Source: Bartonella sp. WD16.2 | Lineage (GTDB): Bacteria; Pseudomonadota; Alphaproteobacteria; Rhizobiales; Rhizobiaceae | DNA: 64,000 nucleotides | Reading direction: 5' to 3' | Assembly (NCBI RefSeq): GCF_002022505.1 | Contig: NZ_CP019781.1 | Coordinates: 496,001 to 560,000, forward strand | Shown: positions 17,589 to 27,003 of the stretch, piece by piece | How positions within the stretch are numbered: the stretch's first letter is position 1 | Layout of the letters: every line of letters starts with the position of its first letter | Position numbers and translations under genes: made by a program | The notes under the pieces: model-generated | Seen by the model: only the letters and a program-made list of their open reading frames with translations | What the model was told of the DNA's origin: nothing | Databases searched by the model: none

Positions 17589-19016
17589 ATGCAAGTTACC
17601 GAAACGCTTAATGAAGGACTGAAGCGCGAAATTAAAATCGTGGTTCCTGCGAAAGATTTGGAAATAAAATTAAATAAACGGTTAGATGAAACCAAAGATA
17701 AAATTAAGCTTAATGGTTTTCGTCCCGGTAAAGTGCCCGCTAGTCATTTGCGGAAAATGTACGGTAAATCTTTTATGGCTGATGTTCTTAATGAGATTAT
17801 TAAGAATGCTCCAAGTTCCATTTTGGCTGATCGCAATGAACGTTCTGCAACACAGCCGCACATTGATATAAATGAAGATAAAGAAGTTCTGGATGGTAAG
17901 GCTGATTTTATTTTTAATTTGAAATATGAAGTTTTACCAAAGTTTGACATTAAAGACTTTAAGAATATAGAAATTACCCGTGAACTTGCTGATATTCCTG
18001 AGAAGGAGATTGATGAACAGGTAAAGAATGTTCTTTCTTCTACTCGTAATTATTCCGAAAAAAATGCTCCTGCAGTAGAAGGTGATCGCGTTACAATCGA
18101 TTATATTGGTAAACTTGATGATATTCCATTTGATAATGGAGCAGGTAATGATGCGCAATTGGTCCTTGGTTCGAAACAATTTATTCCTGATTTTGAGGAG
18201 CAATTGGTTGGTGTAAAGGCAGGCGATACAACAACAATTTCTGTTAAATTTCCTGATGATTATAGTGTTGCACACTTAGCTGGTAGAGATGCTGTGTTTG
18301 ATATCACTGTTAAAGCTGTGTTCAAACCAGATGAATTGGAGATTAGTGATGAATCAGCCCAAAAGCTTGGTGTAGAGTCTCTTGATCGTTTGCGTGAAAT
18401 TGTGCGTGGACAAGTTGAGAGTAAATATGGCTTAATGACACGTCAAAAAGTTAAGCGTCAAATTCTTGATGCGTTAGATGCTGATTATAGTTTCGAAATT
18501 CCTGAATGCCTTTTGGAAGTTGAGTTTAATAATATATGGGGTCAGGTTAATAACGATTTACAAAAAGCTGGAAGCAGCTTTGAAGATGAGGGTACTACAG
18601 AAGAACAGGCACGGCAAGAGTATCATATGCTTGCTCAGCGTCGTGTTCGTCTTGGTTTAGTGCTTTCTGAGATTGGAGTACGAGCCGATGTTAAAGTAAG
18701 CGAAGATGAGTTACAAGCAGCAATCTTTGATCAGGTTCGTCAGTATCCTGGGCAAGAAAAGGAAATTATGAATTTTTTCCGGAATACACCGGAAGCTGTA
18801 GCGAGTCTACGTGCACCGATTTTTGAAGAAAAAGTCATTGATTATTTGTTGGCACAGATAAAAGTTACAGATAAAAAAGTGACTGTTGAAGAGTTAATGA
18901 AAGAGGATGACGAATTAGATTTAACTAAGAGGAGTTTAACTGAGAAAAAATCCATAGTGAAAGAAAAAAGTGGGAAAAAAGTTTCAGCCAAAAAGAAAAC
19001 ACCTAAAAAGAATTGA
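17589..19016 (+). CDS. tig: trigger factor
   Basis: Trigger factor is the ribosome-bound chaperone at the polypeptide exit. From ATG 17589 it is 475 residues: the N-terminal ribosome-binding domain with the signature GFRPGKVP (about residues 43-50), the FKBP-type prolyl isomerase domain ([17 protein letters not shown], about 160-245), and the helical C-terminal chaperone arms. The lysine-rich tail ([13 protein letters not shown]) is typical for the group. A TTG or other start at 17550 would add a non-conserved 13-residue leader. A 14-base palindrome AACACTacAGTGTT at 17516-17529 lies just upstream and could be an operator or a chance feature. Confidence 0.95.
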   Translation: MQVTETLNEGLKREIKIVVPAKDLEIKLNKRLDETKDKIKLNGFRPGKVPASHLRKMYGKSFMADVLNEIIKNAPSSILADRNERSATQPHIDINEDKEVLDGKADFIFNLKYEVLPKFDIKDFKNIEITRELADIPEKEIDEQVKNVLSSTRNYSEKNAPAVEGDRVTIDYIGKLDDIPFDNGAGNDAQLVLGSKQFIPDFEEQLVGVKAGDTTTISVKFPDDYSVAHLAGRDAVFDITVKAVFKPDELEISDESAQKLGVESLDRLREIVRGQVESKYGLMTRQKVKRQILDALDADYSFEIPECLLEVEFNNIWGQVNNDLQKAGSSFEDEGTTEEQARQEYHMLAQRRVRLGLVLSEIGVRADVKVSEDELQAAIFDQVRQYPGQEKEIMNFFRNTPEAVASLRAPIFEEKVIDYLLAQIKVTDKKVTVEELMKEDDELDLTKRSLTEKKSIVKEKSGKKVSAKKKTPKKN

Positions 19017-19143
19017 TTATATGCAATGAAAGTAGTCTAATTAAAACTTTTGTTTTATTAGACTTATATTCTTAAGCTTATATTTATGGTAATTTTAGAT
19101 TTAGCCATGGTAGTGTGTTTTCAATATTGATAGTGGATTAGTA

Positions 19144-20643
19144 ATGGAAATTGTTGATACTCGTACCCCTGATCCTAGGCGTTTTATTTCTGGAGCTACA
19201 GGCGATTGGGAAGTTGTTATTGGCATGGAGGTTCATGCGCAGGTCACATCAGATTCAAAACTTTTTTCGGGTGCGTCAACTAAATTTGGTGCTGAGCCAA
19301 ACAATCATGTGTCGTTTGTTGATGCGGCTATGCCTGGTATGTTGCCTGTTATTAATCAAGAATGTGTTCGCCAAGCTATCCGGACTGGTTTGGGGTTAAA
19401 GGCTAAAATTAATCTAAAATCTGTTTTTGATCGTAAAAACTATTTTTACCCGGATTTGCCTCAAGGGTACCAAATTTCGCAATTTCAATATCCGATTGTA
19501 GGGGAAGGGAAAGTCGTTATCTCTGTTGGGCCAGATTCGAATGGTCAATTTGAAGATATTGAAATTGGAATTGAGAGGTTGCATCTTGAGCAGGATGCAG
19601 GAAAATCCATGCATGATCAGCATCCAACAATGTCTTTTGTGGATCTTAATCGCTCTGGTGTAGCTCTTATGGAAATTGTTTCCAAACCGGATATGCGTTC
19701 ATCAGATGAGGCCAAAGCCTATATGACGAAATTACGCACTATTGTTCGTTATTTGGGTACTTGTGATGGTAATATGGATGAGGGTTCCATGCGTGCGGAT
19801 GTGAATGTATCAGTTCGTCGTCCTGGTGAGGCTTTTGGAACTCGTTGTGAAATTAAGAATGTTAATTCCATTCGCTTTATTGGTCAGGCGATTGAATATG
19901 AAGCACGTCGTCAGATTGCGATTTTAGAAGATGGTGGTGTAGTAGATCAGGAAACTCGACTTTTTGATGCTGCTAAAGGTGAAACACGATCTATGCGTTT
20001 AAAAGAAGAAGCGCATGATTATCGTTATTTTCCTGATCCTGATCTTTTACCGTTGGAGTTTGATCAAGCATTTGTAGATGCTTTAGCTGCAGAATTGCCG
20101 GAATTTCCTGATGATATAAAACTACGTTTTATCAATGAGATGGGGTTGACTGCATATGATGCGTCCATTCTTGTGACAGAAAAAGCAATTGCTGATTATT
20201 TTGAAGAAGTAGCGCATGGGCGCGATGGAAAAATAGTTGCCAATTGGGTGATCAATGATCTTTTAGGTGCTTTGAATAAAAATAATCGTGAAATTGAGGA
20301 TACGCCAGTTACTCCAGATCAGTTAGGGGCGATTATTGATCTTATTAAAGAGGGGACTATTTCTGGAAAAATTGCCAAAGATTTATTTGAGATTATCTGG
20401 AATGAAGGTGGGGATCCACGTCAAATTGTAGAAGAACGTGGCATGAAACAGGTGACGGATACAGAAGTTATTAAGGGTGTTGTTGATGAAATTATTGCCA
20501 ATAACTCTGATAAGGTTGCTCAAGCAAGAGAAAAACCTGCTTTAGTTGGTTGGTTTGTTGGACAAGTTATGAAAGCAACAGGGGGCAAAGCAAATCCTCA
20601 GACTGTGAATGAATTAGTTAAAACAAAACTAAAAATAGATTGA
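19144..20643 (+). CDS. gatB: Asp-tRNA(Asn)/Glu-tRNA(Gln) amidotransferase subunit B
   Basis: GatB (499 residues) activates and transamidates Glu-tRNA(Gln) or Asp-tRNA(Asn) within the GatCAB complex, used where GlnRS or AsnRS is missing. The kinase-like core shows [34 protein letters not shown] and [10 protein letters not shown]; the C-terminal YqeY-type tail binds tRNA ([24 protein letters not shown]). gatA and gatC are not adjacent, which is usual in this group. It is a stand-alone gene with 127 bases upstream. Confidence 0.96.
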   Translation: MEIVDTRTPDPRRFISGATGDWEVVIGMEVHAQVTSDSKLFSGASTKFGAEPNNHVSFVDAAMPGMLPVINQECVRQAIRTGLGLKAKINLKSVFDRKNYFYPDLPQGYQISQFQYPIVGEGKVVISVGPDSNGQFEDIEIGIERLHLEQDAGKSMHDQHPTMSFVDLNRSGVALMEIVSKPDMRSSDEAKAYMTKLRTIVRYLGTCDGNMDEGSMRADVNVSVRRPGEAFGTRCEIKNVNSIRFIGQAIEYEARRQIAILEDGGVVDQETRLFDAAKGETRSMRLKEEAHDYRYFPDPDLLPLEFDQAFVDALAAELPEFPDDIKLRFINEMGLTAYDASILVTEKAIADYFEEVAHGRDGKIVANWVINDLLGALNKNNREIEDTPVTPDQLGAIIDLIKEGTISGKIAKDLFEIIWNEGGDPRQIVEERGMKQVTDTEVIKGVVDEIIANNSDKVAQAREKPALVGWFVGQVMKATGGKANPQTVNELVKTKLKID

Positions 20644-20836
20644 TATTATAAGGTAGAGGAATGTTTATCGATATGATATTTATTTGTAATATGAAGTATA
20701 CGGATGAGAGTTCACTCTTCAAAAGGGGTTACGATTGAATTTTACAATAATTTTTATTTTTTTGTGATTTCAGGTATCGTAACAATTTATTTTAAGCAGG
20801 CAAGGCTGTGGGTGCGTTAGAGAAGTGGAATTGGAA

Positions 20837-21232
20837 ATGGCTGATTTTTTAAAACAAACCTTTACATGGTGGAATGGCAATACTATAAACACGCGCTTTT
20901 TTACGTGGCTCAAAGGTAAGCGTGTAGGGGAGGATCAGTTAGGAAATGTTTATTATGAAGGTGGTTACCATAAGGATGGTTATCTACGGCGTTGGGTGAT
21001 TTATAAAGATTATTCTGAGGCTTCTAGCATTCCTCCGGGATGGCATGGTTGGATTCATCATCGTTGTAATACACCACCTACGGAAGAAAATTATCAATCG
21101 CGTGAATGGGAAAAGCCTCATATTTCAAATATGACAGGGACAAATAAAGCTTATCGGCCAAAAGGTTCTATCGTCTATAATGATGAGCATGTTGTTCGTA
21201 AAGATTATCACGCATGGTCACCTAAAAAGTGA
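20837..21232 (+). CDS. NDUFA12-family NADH:ubiquinone oxidoreductase accessory protein
   Basis: This 131-residue protein begins MADFLKQTFTWWNGNTINTR and contains GNVYYEGG, RRWVIYKDY, IPPGWHGWIHH and the tail KDYHAWSPK, the conserved features of the NDUFA12/B17.2 family. In mitochondria and alphaproteobacteria it is an accessory subunit of respiratory complex I. I use ATG 20837; a GTG at 20825 would add four residues. DUF2155 follows, as in other Rhizobiales, but the aat gene usually downstream is absent. Confidence 0.9.
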   Translation: MADFLKQTFTWWNGNTINTRFFTWLKGKRVGEDQLGNVYYEGGYHKDGYLRRWVIYKDYSEASSIPPGWHGWIHHRCNTPPTEENYQSREWEKPHISNMTGTNKAYRPKGSIVYNDEHVVRKDYHAWSPKK

Positions 21233-21315
21233 AATATTTTTTGGTATGGGGTGCTGTTTTTTTTATGTTACACTATCTTAGAGTTAGTTTTGTTAAATGC
21301 AGTTGATTTAGTTTT

Positions 21316-21741
21316 ATGAAGTTTTTCCTACAGTTAAAAGTAAGACATTTTTTTTGTTCTTATTTAATAGGAATTATAGTAGTTTTGTTCTCCGTTAACG
21401 ATGTGCAGGCTGAACGTGTTAGTAATGCAGTTGTCGTTTTTGCAGGTCTTGATAAGATTACTGGTCGGACTATTCGTTTTGAAGTCTCTATTGGTCAAGT
21501 TTATCAATATGGTGCTTTACGAGTAACGCCGCGGGTGTGCTATACAAGTTCTGAAAGTGAGCCAACCCGTACTAACGGTTTTGTTGAAGTAGATGAAATA
21601 ACATTAAACAAAGAAACGCGACGTATTTTTACAGGATGGATGTTTGCAGATAGCCCTGGTTTGAATGCTGTAGAGCATCCTATTTATGATATATGGCTAA
21701 AAGATTGCAAACAAAATTCTGATACTCTTTCAATTCAATAA
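21316..21741 (+). CDS. DUF2155 domain-containing exported protein
   Basis: A 141-residue protein with a signal peptide: basic start, hydrophobic SYLIGIIVVLFSV, and likely cleavage after VQA near residue 32. The mature part carries the DUF2155 pattern: AVVVFAGLDKITGRTIRFEV, ALRVTPRVCYTSSESEP and RIFTGWMFADSPGLNAVEHP. Two cysteines (CYTS and LKDCK) could form a disulfide in the periplasm. Its biochemical role is unknown. It neighbours the NDUFA12 gene in many alphaproteobacteria. Confidence 0.87.
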   Translation: MKFFLQLKVRHFFCSYLIGIIVVLFSVNDVQAERVSNAVVVFAGLDKITGRTIRFEVSIGQVYQYGALRVTPRVCYTSSESEPTRTNGFVEVDEITLNKETRRIFTGWMFADSPGLNAVEHPIYDIWLKDCKQNSDTLSIQ

Positions 21742-21831
21742 TTCAAATAGTTTTTTATTTTTTATATAAGCTTGGCGCAAGAATAGTTTTTTAAGCTATA
21801 ATAATCAGATTGTAAAATTAAAGGTTCTCTC

Positions 21832-22335
21832 ATGCTCTCGTCCTTGCGTTTAATAAGCAGATTATTTGCTGTTGTGTTTATAATTGTGCTAGTAGGATGT
21901 CAGTTTTCAAGTCAACCAATGACCAAGCATAATGATTATACTCGGGTTACAGAGATCAGTTCTGAAGTTTTTTATTATACCAATAATCCTTTAATTCTAC
22001 TTGAAATGCGAGCTAAATGGATAAGCAATCAAGGTTACGTTATTGATATCGTAACAACTTCGATTGCTTCAGATGATCTTAATTTAAATTTAGCATGGTC
22101 TCAAAATCGCAATTATAGGTATGTTTCAGGTGGAAAATCAGCACTAGTGTGCGTTGTTGGTTGTACGGTGTCTGAAAAGGGGCGTTTATTTATTCCTGAA
22201 GATGAATTTCGTACATATGCACATACAGGCTTCACATTTAAATTAATAGGACGGAGCAATTCTGTAGATGGTTTTCTTAATGCTCGTGCTTTTCAACGTG
22301 TTTTATATAAGATGCAAACATTACCACGTAGATAA
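21832..22335 (+). CDS. putative lipoprotein of unknown function
   Basis: This 167-residue product has a lipoprotein signal peptide: LFAVVFIIVLVGC, with the lipobox LVGC and modified Cys23. The mature protein has no family I recognise. It is mixed polar and hydrophobic with two further cysteines in LVCVVGCTVS and a C-terminal FKLIGRSNSVDGFLNARAFQ, which suggests a compact beta-rich domain. GTTCTC precedes ATG 21832 without a strong ribosome binding site. It lies between DUF2155 and a rhomboid gene. It may be a Bartonella-group envelope protein. Confidence 0.7.
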   Translation: MLSSLRLISRLFAVVFIIVLVGCQFSSQPMTKHNDYTRVTEISSEVFYYTNNPLILLEMRAKWISNQGYVIDIVTTSIASDDLNLNLAWSQNRNYRYVSGGKSALVCVVGCTVSEKGRLFIPEDEFRTYAHTGFTFKLIGRSNSVDGFLNARAFQRVLYKMQTLPRR

Positions 22336-22456
22336 TATTTAGCATTTAAATGCATACTGGAAGAATACAAAGATTATTTTTCATTTTATAATAGTTGATA
22401 TATTTGGGTTTTACAAAGTACTATTGATTCATAAATAAGATGGAGATTTTAAAAAA

Positions 22457-23194
22457 ATGTGGGATTTTGTTTCTCAACATAATCACTCTCCGTTATTATC
22501 AAAACAACTTAAAGAACCGTTATTCAATGTTCCATTTATTATAATTTTTTTGATAGTGTTTTGTTTTTTCAGTTATATTATTCCTCAATATTTCCTTTCT
22601 GATCAGTTATATATTAGAAGTCTTATTCTTTTTTCATTTATACCGGTTTTTTTCCAAACTGAGCCTCTAATGTTTTGCTACACCATTGTTAGTTACTCAT
22701 TTATGCATGGCAGTTTTGGACATATTGCTATGAACATGGTTTGGCTTTTAGTTTTTGGATCTCCTTTAGCAAAGCATTTTGGTAATTTACGTTTTTTGTT
22801 TTTTTGGACGTTAACAGCAGGTATTTCTGCGTTAACCTATTTTATTTTTCATCGAGATAGCATGATACCACTTGTTGGAGCGTCGGGCACAATTTCTGGA
22901 ATGATGGGGGCTATTACGCGTTATGGTTTTTTTTCTGTTTTTAATTCCAACATGTGCAATAAGAGATTTTTAGGTCCTGTTTGGACTATCAAGAAAGCAC
23001 TTCGTTCCAAGACTGTTCTTATTTATATTGGTGTATGGCTTATAGTTAACTGTCTCACAGGTATATTTCCATATTTATTTGGAGACAGTGATATTTTAAT
23101 AGCATGGGAAGCTCATGTTGGTGGACTTATTTCAGGTTTTATATTGATTAGTTTTTTTGATAGCTCATGGAAAAGATCAAAAATTAATGTTTAA
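22457..23194 (+). CDS. rhomboid family intramembrane serine protease
   Basis: This 245-residue membrane protein has about six transmembrane segments. The catalytic dyad is visible: Ser in GASGTISGMMGA (about residue 147) and His in AHVGGLISG (about 220). The SFMHGSFGHIAMNMVWLLVFG segment carries the conserved His and Asn of TM2 that stabilise the oxyanion. A GGAG site precedes ATG 22457. It cleaves membrane-anchored substrates that cannot be guessed here. Its 3' end overlaps the convergent rlmB by 11 bases (23184-23194). Confidence 0.9.
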   Translation: MWDFVSQHNHSPLLSKQLKEPLFNVPFIIIFLIVFCFFSYIIPQYFLSDQLYIRSLILFSFIPVFFQTEPLMFCYTIVSYSFMHGSFGHIAMNMVWLLVFGSPLAKHFGNLRFLFFWTLTAGISALTYFIFHRDSMIPLVGASGTISGMMGAITRYGFFSVFNSNMCNKRFLGPVWTIKKALRSKTVLIYIGVWLIVNCLTGIFPYLFGDSDILIAWEAHVGGLISGFILISFFDSSWKRSKINV

Positions 23195-24014
23195 GATAAT
23201 TATGAGCCGCATAAAGCGCTATTGCTGCTGCATTCGAAACATTTAATGATTTAATATCTCCAGGTATATTAAGACGTGCTAATGAGTGAACAGTTTCGCG
23301 TGTTTTTTTGCGCAAACCTTTACCTTCTGATCCTAGGATAAGAGCAATTTTCTTACCTGTTAATGCTGTTTCTAAAGGTAATTCGCTTTCTGAATCAAGT
23401 CCGAGGCTATTAAAACCGGCTTGATGAATCTCTGTAAGCGCTTCAGCAAGGTTTCGTACAGTGATGTAGTCAATAAGCTCTAAAGCTCCAGAAGCTGCTT
23501 TGGCAAGCACACCACTCTCTTGTGGTGAGTGGCGATAAGTGGTGATAATTGCTCCAGCTTTAAATGCGACGGCAGAACGCATAATAGCACCAACGTTATG
23601 CGGATCGGTAATTTGATCCATTACAATGATAAGGTTAGTATTTGTAAGTTCAGATAAATGTCGTGGTTTAAGAGTTTCAGTTTCTAAGACAACACCTTGA
23701 TGAACTGCGTCTTTTCCAACAAGTTCATCAAGTTTTTTAGGTGGGTATAGTTTTAAAGAGCAAGGTAGGTCTGATTTGGTTATATTTAACCGTTGTAAGG
23801 CATTGGGTGTAGCATAGAGATGATTGAAAACTCTCTTGGGGTTTTTAAGTGCTTCCTTGACTGAATGGATGCCATAAAGGTAAACTATATTTTGTATTGA
23901 TGAAGTAGACCGATGCTTTAGGTGTATTGAAGGCATACGATTGAAGCTTTTTGTGTTGCGATATTGGCGACGAGGGTGAGGAAAATAAGAATTTTTAGAT
24001 ACTTTTTCTTTCAT
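23184..24014 (-). CDS. rlmB: 23S rRNA (guanosine-2'-O-)-methyltransferase, RlmB/TrmH family
   Basis: This 276-residue SPOUT methyltransferase starts with a basic stretch, followed by the substrate-binding domain (LYGIHSVKEALKNPKRVFNHL) and the knotted catalytic domain. The three SPOUT motifs are visible: DQITDPHNVGAIMRSA, IALILGSEGKGLRKKTRE and SLNVSNAAAIALYA. RlmB methylates G2251 in the peptidyl transferase P loop. Related TrmH proteins methylate tRNA G18, so the exact target is inferred from domain layout. It ends convergently with the rhomboid gene. Confidence 0.88.
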   Translation of the reverse strand: MKEKVSKNSYFPHPRRQYRNTKSFNRMPSIHLKHRSTSSIQNIVYLYGIHSVKEALKNPKRVFNHLYATPNALQRLNITKSDLPCSLKLYPPKKLDELVGKDAVHQGVVLETETLKPRHLSELTNTNLIIVMDQITDPHNVGAIMRSAVAFKAGAIITTYRHSPQESGVLAKAASGALELIDYITVRNLAEALTEIHQAGFNSLGLDSESELPLETALTGKKIALILGSEGKGLRKKTRETVHSLARLNIPGDIKSLNVSNAAAIALYAAHNYLKH

Positions 24015-24107
24015 ATTTTCTTATAGCGTGTTTAAAGTGAATGTAGTAGAAAAAACATAAAATTTTAAAATTTAGTAGGAAATTTGTACAGAACCATATT
24101 TATTCTG

Positions 24108-24136
24108 TTGACAGATACGCTACTAATCGTCATAAC
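24108..24136 (+). promoter_or_regulatory. candidate upstream promoter of the tRNA-Tyr/tuf operon with GC-rich discriminator
   Basis: A perfect TTGACA (24108-24113) is followed after 17 bases by CATAAC (24131-24136). The next bases, cgccccgcgg, are strikingly GC-rich for this genome. GC-rich discriminators are a mark of stringently controlled stable-RNA promoters. The -10 match is only moderate. Confidence 0.4.
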
Positions 24137-24156
24137 CGCCCCGCGGCCAGTTTAAA

Positions 24157-24185
24157 TTGAATAAAATAAAATTGGTTGCTATAAT
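24157..24185 (+). promoter_or_regulatory. strong sigma-70 promoter before tRNA-Tyr
   Basis: TTGAAT (24157-24162), a 17-base spacer and a perfect TATAAT (24180-24185) lie 29 bases before the mature tRNA-Tyr. This is the best promoter match in the window and should drive tRNA-Tyr, tRNA-Gly and probably tuf. Confidence 0.7.
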
Positions 24186-24214
24186 GCCTGATCGCACAAC
24201 TTTACCGATGGAAT

Positions 24215-24298
24215 GGAGGGGTGCCCGAGTGGTTAAAGGGGGCGGACTGTAAATCCGTTGCGTATGCTACGTTGGTTCGAATCCAACCCCCTCCACCA
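24215..24298 (+). tRNA. tRNA-Tyr (anticodon GTA)
   Basis: Acceptor GGAGGGG (24215-24221) pairs with CCCCTCC (24288-24294), followed by A and an encoded CCA. The anticodon loop CTGTAAA gives GTA at 24249-24251. A long variable arm (class II) and T loop GGTTCGAATCC are present. Confidence 0.97.
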
Positions 24299-24324
24299 TT
24301 CATTGAAGTAAAGTCGGTGCATGG

Positions 24325-24398
24325 GCGGGTATAGCTCAATGGTAGAGCAGCAGCCTTCCAAGCTGAATATGCGGGTTCGATTCCCGCTACCCGCTCCA
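24325..24398 (+). tRNA. tRNA-Gly (anticodon TCC)
   Basis: Acceptor GCGGGTA (24325-24331) pairs with TACCCGC (24388-24394), followed by T and an encoded CCA. The loop CTTCCAA gives anticodon TCC at 24357-24359. It lies 26 bases after tRNA-Tyr in the same transcript, upstream of tuf. Confidence 0.97.
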
Positions 24399-24426
24399 AA
24401 TAGTTGTTAGTGGTTAGGCGAATGAA

Positions 24427-24452
24427 TATGATGAAAGTATACTTTCATCATA
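24427..24452 (+). repeat. perfect 26-base palindrome between tRNA-Gly and tuf
   Basis: The sequence reads the same on both strands from 24427 to 24452, centred between 24439 and 24440, with half-site TATGATGAAAGTA. A second, imperfect hairpin (GGCGAA with TTCGTC) follows just downstream. There is no T run. It could be an RNA processing site that separates the tRNAs from the tuf message, or a DNA-binding site. Confidence 0.6.
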
Positions 24453-24571
24453 ATGAATGAGGCGAATGTTTTCGTCTTAGAGTTATAATAATCGACCTAA
24501 TAATCAGGTCGGTGAGATTCACTTCTAAAGACCTGTTTTTTAGGTACGGAAAAGACAAGAGAACGACGGCG

Positions 24572-25747
24572 ATGGCAAAGAGCAAATTTGAACGTACGAA
24601 GCCGCATGTTAATATAGGAACGATAGGTCACGTTGACCATGGGAAGACGTCCTTGACAGCGGCGATTACGAAATATTTTGGTGAATTTAAAGCGTATGAC
24701 CAAATTGATGCGGCGCCTGAGGAGCGTGCCCGTGGAATTACCATTTCAACAGCGCATGTTGAGTACGAAACAGAACAACGTCACTATGCGCATGTTGATT
24801 GTCCAGGTCACGCGGATTATGTGAAGAACATGATCACAGGTGCAGCACAGATGGATGGAGCGATTTTGGTTGTTTCAGCAGCTGATGGACCGATGCCTCA
24901 GACACGTGAGCATATTTTGCTAGCACGTCAGGTTGGTGTTCCTGCGATTGTGGTTTTTCTAAATAAGGTTGATCAGGTTGATGATGCTGAGCTTTTAGAG
25001 CTTGTTGAGCTTGAAGTTCGGGAACTTCTTTCGAAATATGACTTCCCTGGTGATGATATACCGATAGTTAAAGGTTCTGCGTTAGCGGCTCTTGAGGATT
25101 CAGATAAAAGTATAGGTGAGGATGCAGTTCGTCGTTTGATGAGCGAAGTTGATAATTATATTCCAACGCCTGAGCGTCCAATTGATCAGCCGTTTTTGAT
25201 GCCTATAGAGGATGTTTTTTCAATATCTGGGCGTGGAACGGTTGTAACGGGTCGTGTTGAGCGTGGAATTATTAAAGTTGGTGAAGAAATCGAGATTATA
25301 GGTATTCGTCCGACTTCTAAGACGACGGTTACGGGTGTTGAAATGTTCCGTAAGCTTTTAGATCAAGGTCAGGCAGGTGATAATATAGGTGCATTGCTTC
25401 GTGGTATTGATCGTGAGGGGATTGAACGTGGACAAGTTTTGGCGAAGCCTGGTTCTGTTACACCACATACCAAGTTTAAAGCTGAGGCTTATATTTTGAC
25501 GAAAGATGAGGGTGGTCGTCATACACCGTTTTTTACAAATTATCGTCCACAGTTTTATTTCCGCACGACGGATGTGACAGGAATTGTTACACTTCCAGAA
25601 GGTACGGAAATGGTTATGCCAGGTGATAATGTTGCAATGGATGTTTCTTTGATTGTTCCAATTGCAATGGAAGAGAAGCTTCGTTTCGCTATCCGTGAAG
25701 GAGGGCGTACTGTCGGAGCTGGTATCGTTTCTAAGATTATTGAATAA
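24572..25747 (+). CDS. tuf: elongation factor Tu
   Basis: EF-Tu delivers aminoacyl-tRNA to the ribosome. The 391-residue product starts at ATG 24572 with [20 protein letters not shown]. GTPase motifs: GHVDHGKT (residues 19-26), [20 protein letters not shown] and SALAALE. Domains II and III are complete. The earlier in-frame start at 24512 would add a non-family leader. The tRNA-Tyr, tRNA-Gly, tuf, tRNA-Trp, secE, nusG order is the classic bacterial arrangement. A second tuf copy, usual elsewhere with fusA, is not in this window. Confidence 0.98.
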   Translation: MAKSKFERTKPHVNIGTIGHVDHGKTSLTAAITKYFGEFKAYDQIDAAPEERARGITISTAHVEYETEQRHYAHVDCPGHADYVKNMITGAAQMDGAILVVSAADGPMPQTREHILLARQVGVPAIVVFLNKVDQVDDAELLELVELEVRELLSKYDFPGDDIPIVKGSALAALEDSDKSIGEDAVRRLMSEVDNYIPTPERPIDQPFLMPIEDVFSISGRGTVVTGRVERGIIKVGEEIEIIGIRPTSKTTVTGVEMFRKLLDQGQAGDNIGALLRGIDREGIERGQVLAKPGSVTPHTKFKAEAYILTKDEGGRHTPFFTNYRPQFYFRTTDVTGIVTLPEGTEMVMPGDNVAMDVSLIVPIAMEEKLRFAIREGGRTVGAGIVSKIIE

Positions 25748-25768
25748 TATTAATAATTAGTGTGAAGG

Positions 25769-25791
25769 CTTTGAAGAAAGGGGCTTCAAAG
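25769..25791 (+). other. hairpin between tuf and tRNA-Trp
   Basis: CTTTGAAG (25769-25776) and CTTCAAAG (25784-25791) form a perfect 8-bp stem around a 7-base loop, ending 3 bases before tRNA-Trp. Without a T run it is more likely a processing signal or partial terminator than a full terminator. Confidence 0.5.
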
Positions 25792-25794
25792 ATT

Positions 25795-25870
25795 AGGGGT
25801 ATAGCTCAGTTGGTAGAGCAGCGGTCTCCAAAACCGCAGGTCGCGGGTTCGAATCCTGCTGCCCCTGCCA
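25795..25870 (+). tRNA. tRNA-Trp (anticodon CCA)
   Basis: Acceptor AGGGGTA (25795-25801) pairs with TGCCCCT (25860-25866), one G-T pair included, followed by G and an encoded CCA. The loop CTCCAAA gives anticodon CCA at 25828-25830. Confidence 0.97.
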
Positions 25871-26087
25871 TGGAGTTATAGTTTTTAATCATATTGTTAG
25901 TGAAAGAGGTCTTTTTGAGCTTCCTTCTTGCTTTTTTTTATACAGGACTTGTTTTTTTGTGTATGAATCGGTATTGAGTAAATAGATCAAAGAAAACTGC
26001 GTAAAGTTGATTATGACTTTTCAGGTTTTTATTATGTGTATTTTGTTGTATGATTTACGGTGAGTTAGAAAGAATATAGTGTAACTT

Positions 26088-26303
26088 ATGGCATCTAGAA
26101 CCAATCCCATTACTTTTTTTAAGCAGGTTCTTGTGGAAACAGCTAAAGTAAAATGGCCTACACGGCGTGAAACAGTAGTTTCTACTGTTATGGTATTGGT
26201 GTTAGCGGTGTTTGCTTCGATTTTCTTTTTTGTTGTAGATCAAATTATAAATTTTGGTGTGTGGCAAGGTATTGATCTCCTGAAGTACCTTTTTGGTCGA
26301 TAG
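26088..26303 (+). CDS. secE: preprotein translocase subunit SecE
   Basis: This 71-residue single-span membrane protein clamps the SecYEG channel. It shows the conserved amphipathic helix FKQVLVETAKVKWPTRRETV, followed by a transmembrane segment (VSTVMVLVLAVFASIFFFVV). The short single-TM form is normal outside enterobacteria. Its stop codon TAG ends at 26303, 17 bases before the nusG start, so the two are cotranscribed. Confidence 0.96.
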   Translation: MASRTNPITFFKQVLVETAKVKWPTRRETVVSTVMVLVLAVFASIFFFVVDQIINFGVWQGIDLLKYLFGR

Positions 26304-26320
26304 TGCAAGGAAGTGTGACT

Positions 26321-26851
26321 GTGGCTGCTCGTTGGTATATTGTTCAAGCATATTCAAACTTTGAAAAAAAAGTAGCGGAAGCTATTGAAAAAGAAGCAAA
26401 ACAAAAAGGGCTTGATCATTTATTTGAAAAGATTTTTGTTCCAACTGAGCGTGTTGTTGAAGTTCGTCGGGGTCGTAGGGTCGATTCTGAGCGTAAATTT
26501 TTTCCTGGTTATGTTTTAGTTTGTGCTGAATTAACAGATGAAGTTTATCATCTCATTAAAAATACTCCTAAAGTAACAGGTTTTTTGGGTTCGGATGCAC
26601 GGCCTGTTCCTATTTCTGATCGGGAGATTGAGCATATTCTTAAACAGGTGCAAGAAGGTGTTAAGTCTCCTAAATCTTCTATTTTGTTTGAGGTTGGTGA
26701 ACAGGTCCGGGTAGCTGATGGGCCTTTTGTTTCGTTTAATGGTATTGTTCAAGAGGTTGAGGAAGAACGCTCTCGCCTTAAGGTTGAGGTTGTAATTTTT
26801 GGGCGTCCTACACCTGTTGATTTGGAATTTAGTCAGGTTGAAAAGCTCTGA
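26321..26851 (+). CDS. nusG: transcription termination/antitermination protein NusG
   Basis: NusG joins RNA polymerase to Rho or to the ribosome. The 176-residue protein starts at GTG 26321 (MAARWYIVQAYSNFEKKVAE), with AAGGAAG 7 bases before it; the GTG at 26303 overlaps the secE stop and is less likely. It has the NGN domain, with the RNAP-contacting KIFVPTERVVEVRRG and FFPGYVLV, and a C-terminal KOW domain (GEQVRVADGPFVSFNGIVQEVEEE). Confidence 0.96.
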   Translation: MAARWYIVQAYSNFEKKVAEAIEKEAKQKGLDHLFEKIFVPTERVVEVRRGRRVDSERKFFPGYVLVCAELTDEVYHLIKNTPKVTGFLGSDARPVPISDREIEHILKQVQEGVKSPKSSILFEVGEQVRVADGPFVSFNGIVQEVEEERSRLKVEVVIFGRPTPVDLEFSQVEKL

Positions 26852-27003
26852 TTGAATTTAAAGTGATGTTTGGTCGCTTAAAAATAATAGGTAGAAGGTG
26901 ATTTTTGGTTTTTGCCGGCTTTAATGATCCGAACTACCCAACTGCAGTGGGTATTCTGTGTAATGAGTTGCCAGTTTACCAATTTAAATTAAGGCAGATT
27001 GTT

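Noticed and set aside
24202..24399. Minus-strand frame with GGGGWIRTNVAYATDLQSA
   Set aside because: It is the antisense of tRNA-Tyr and tRNA-Gly, another common false protein.
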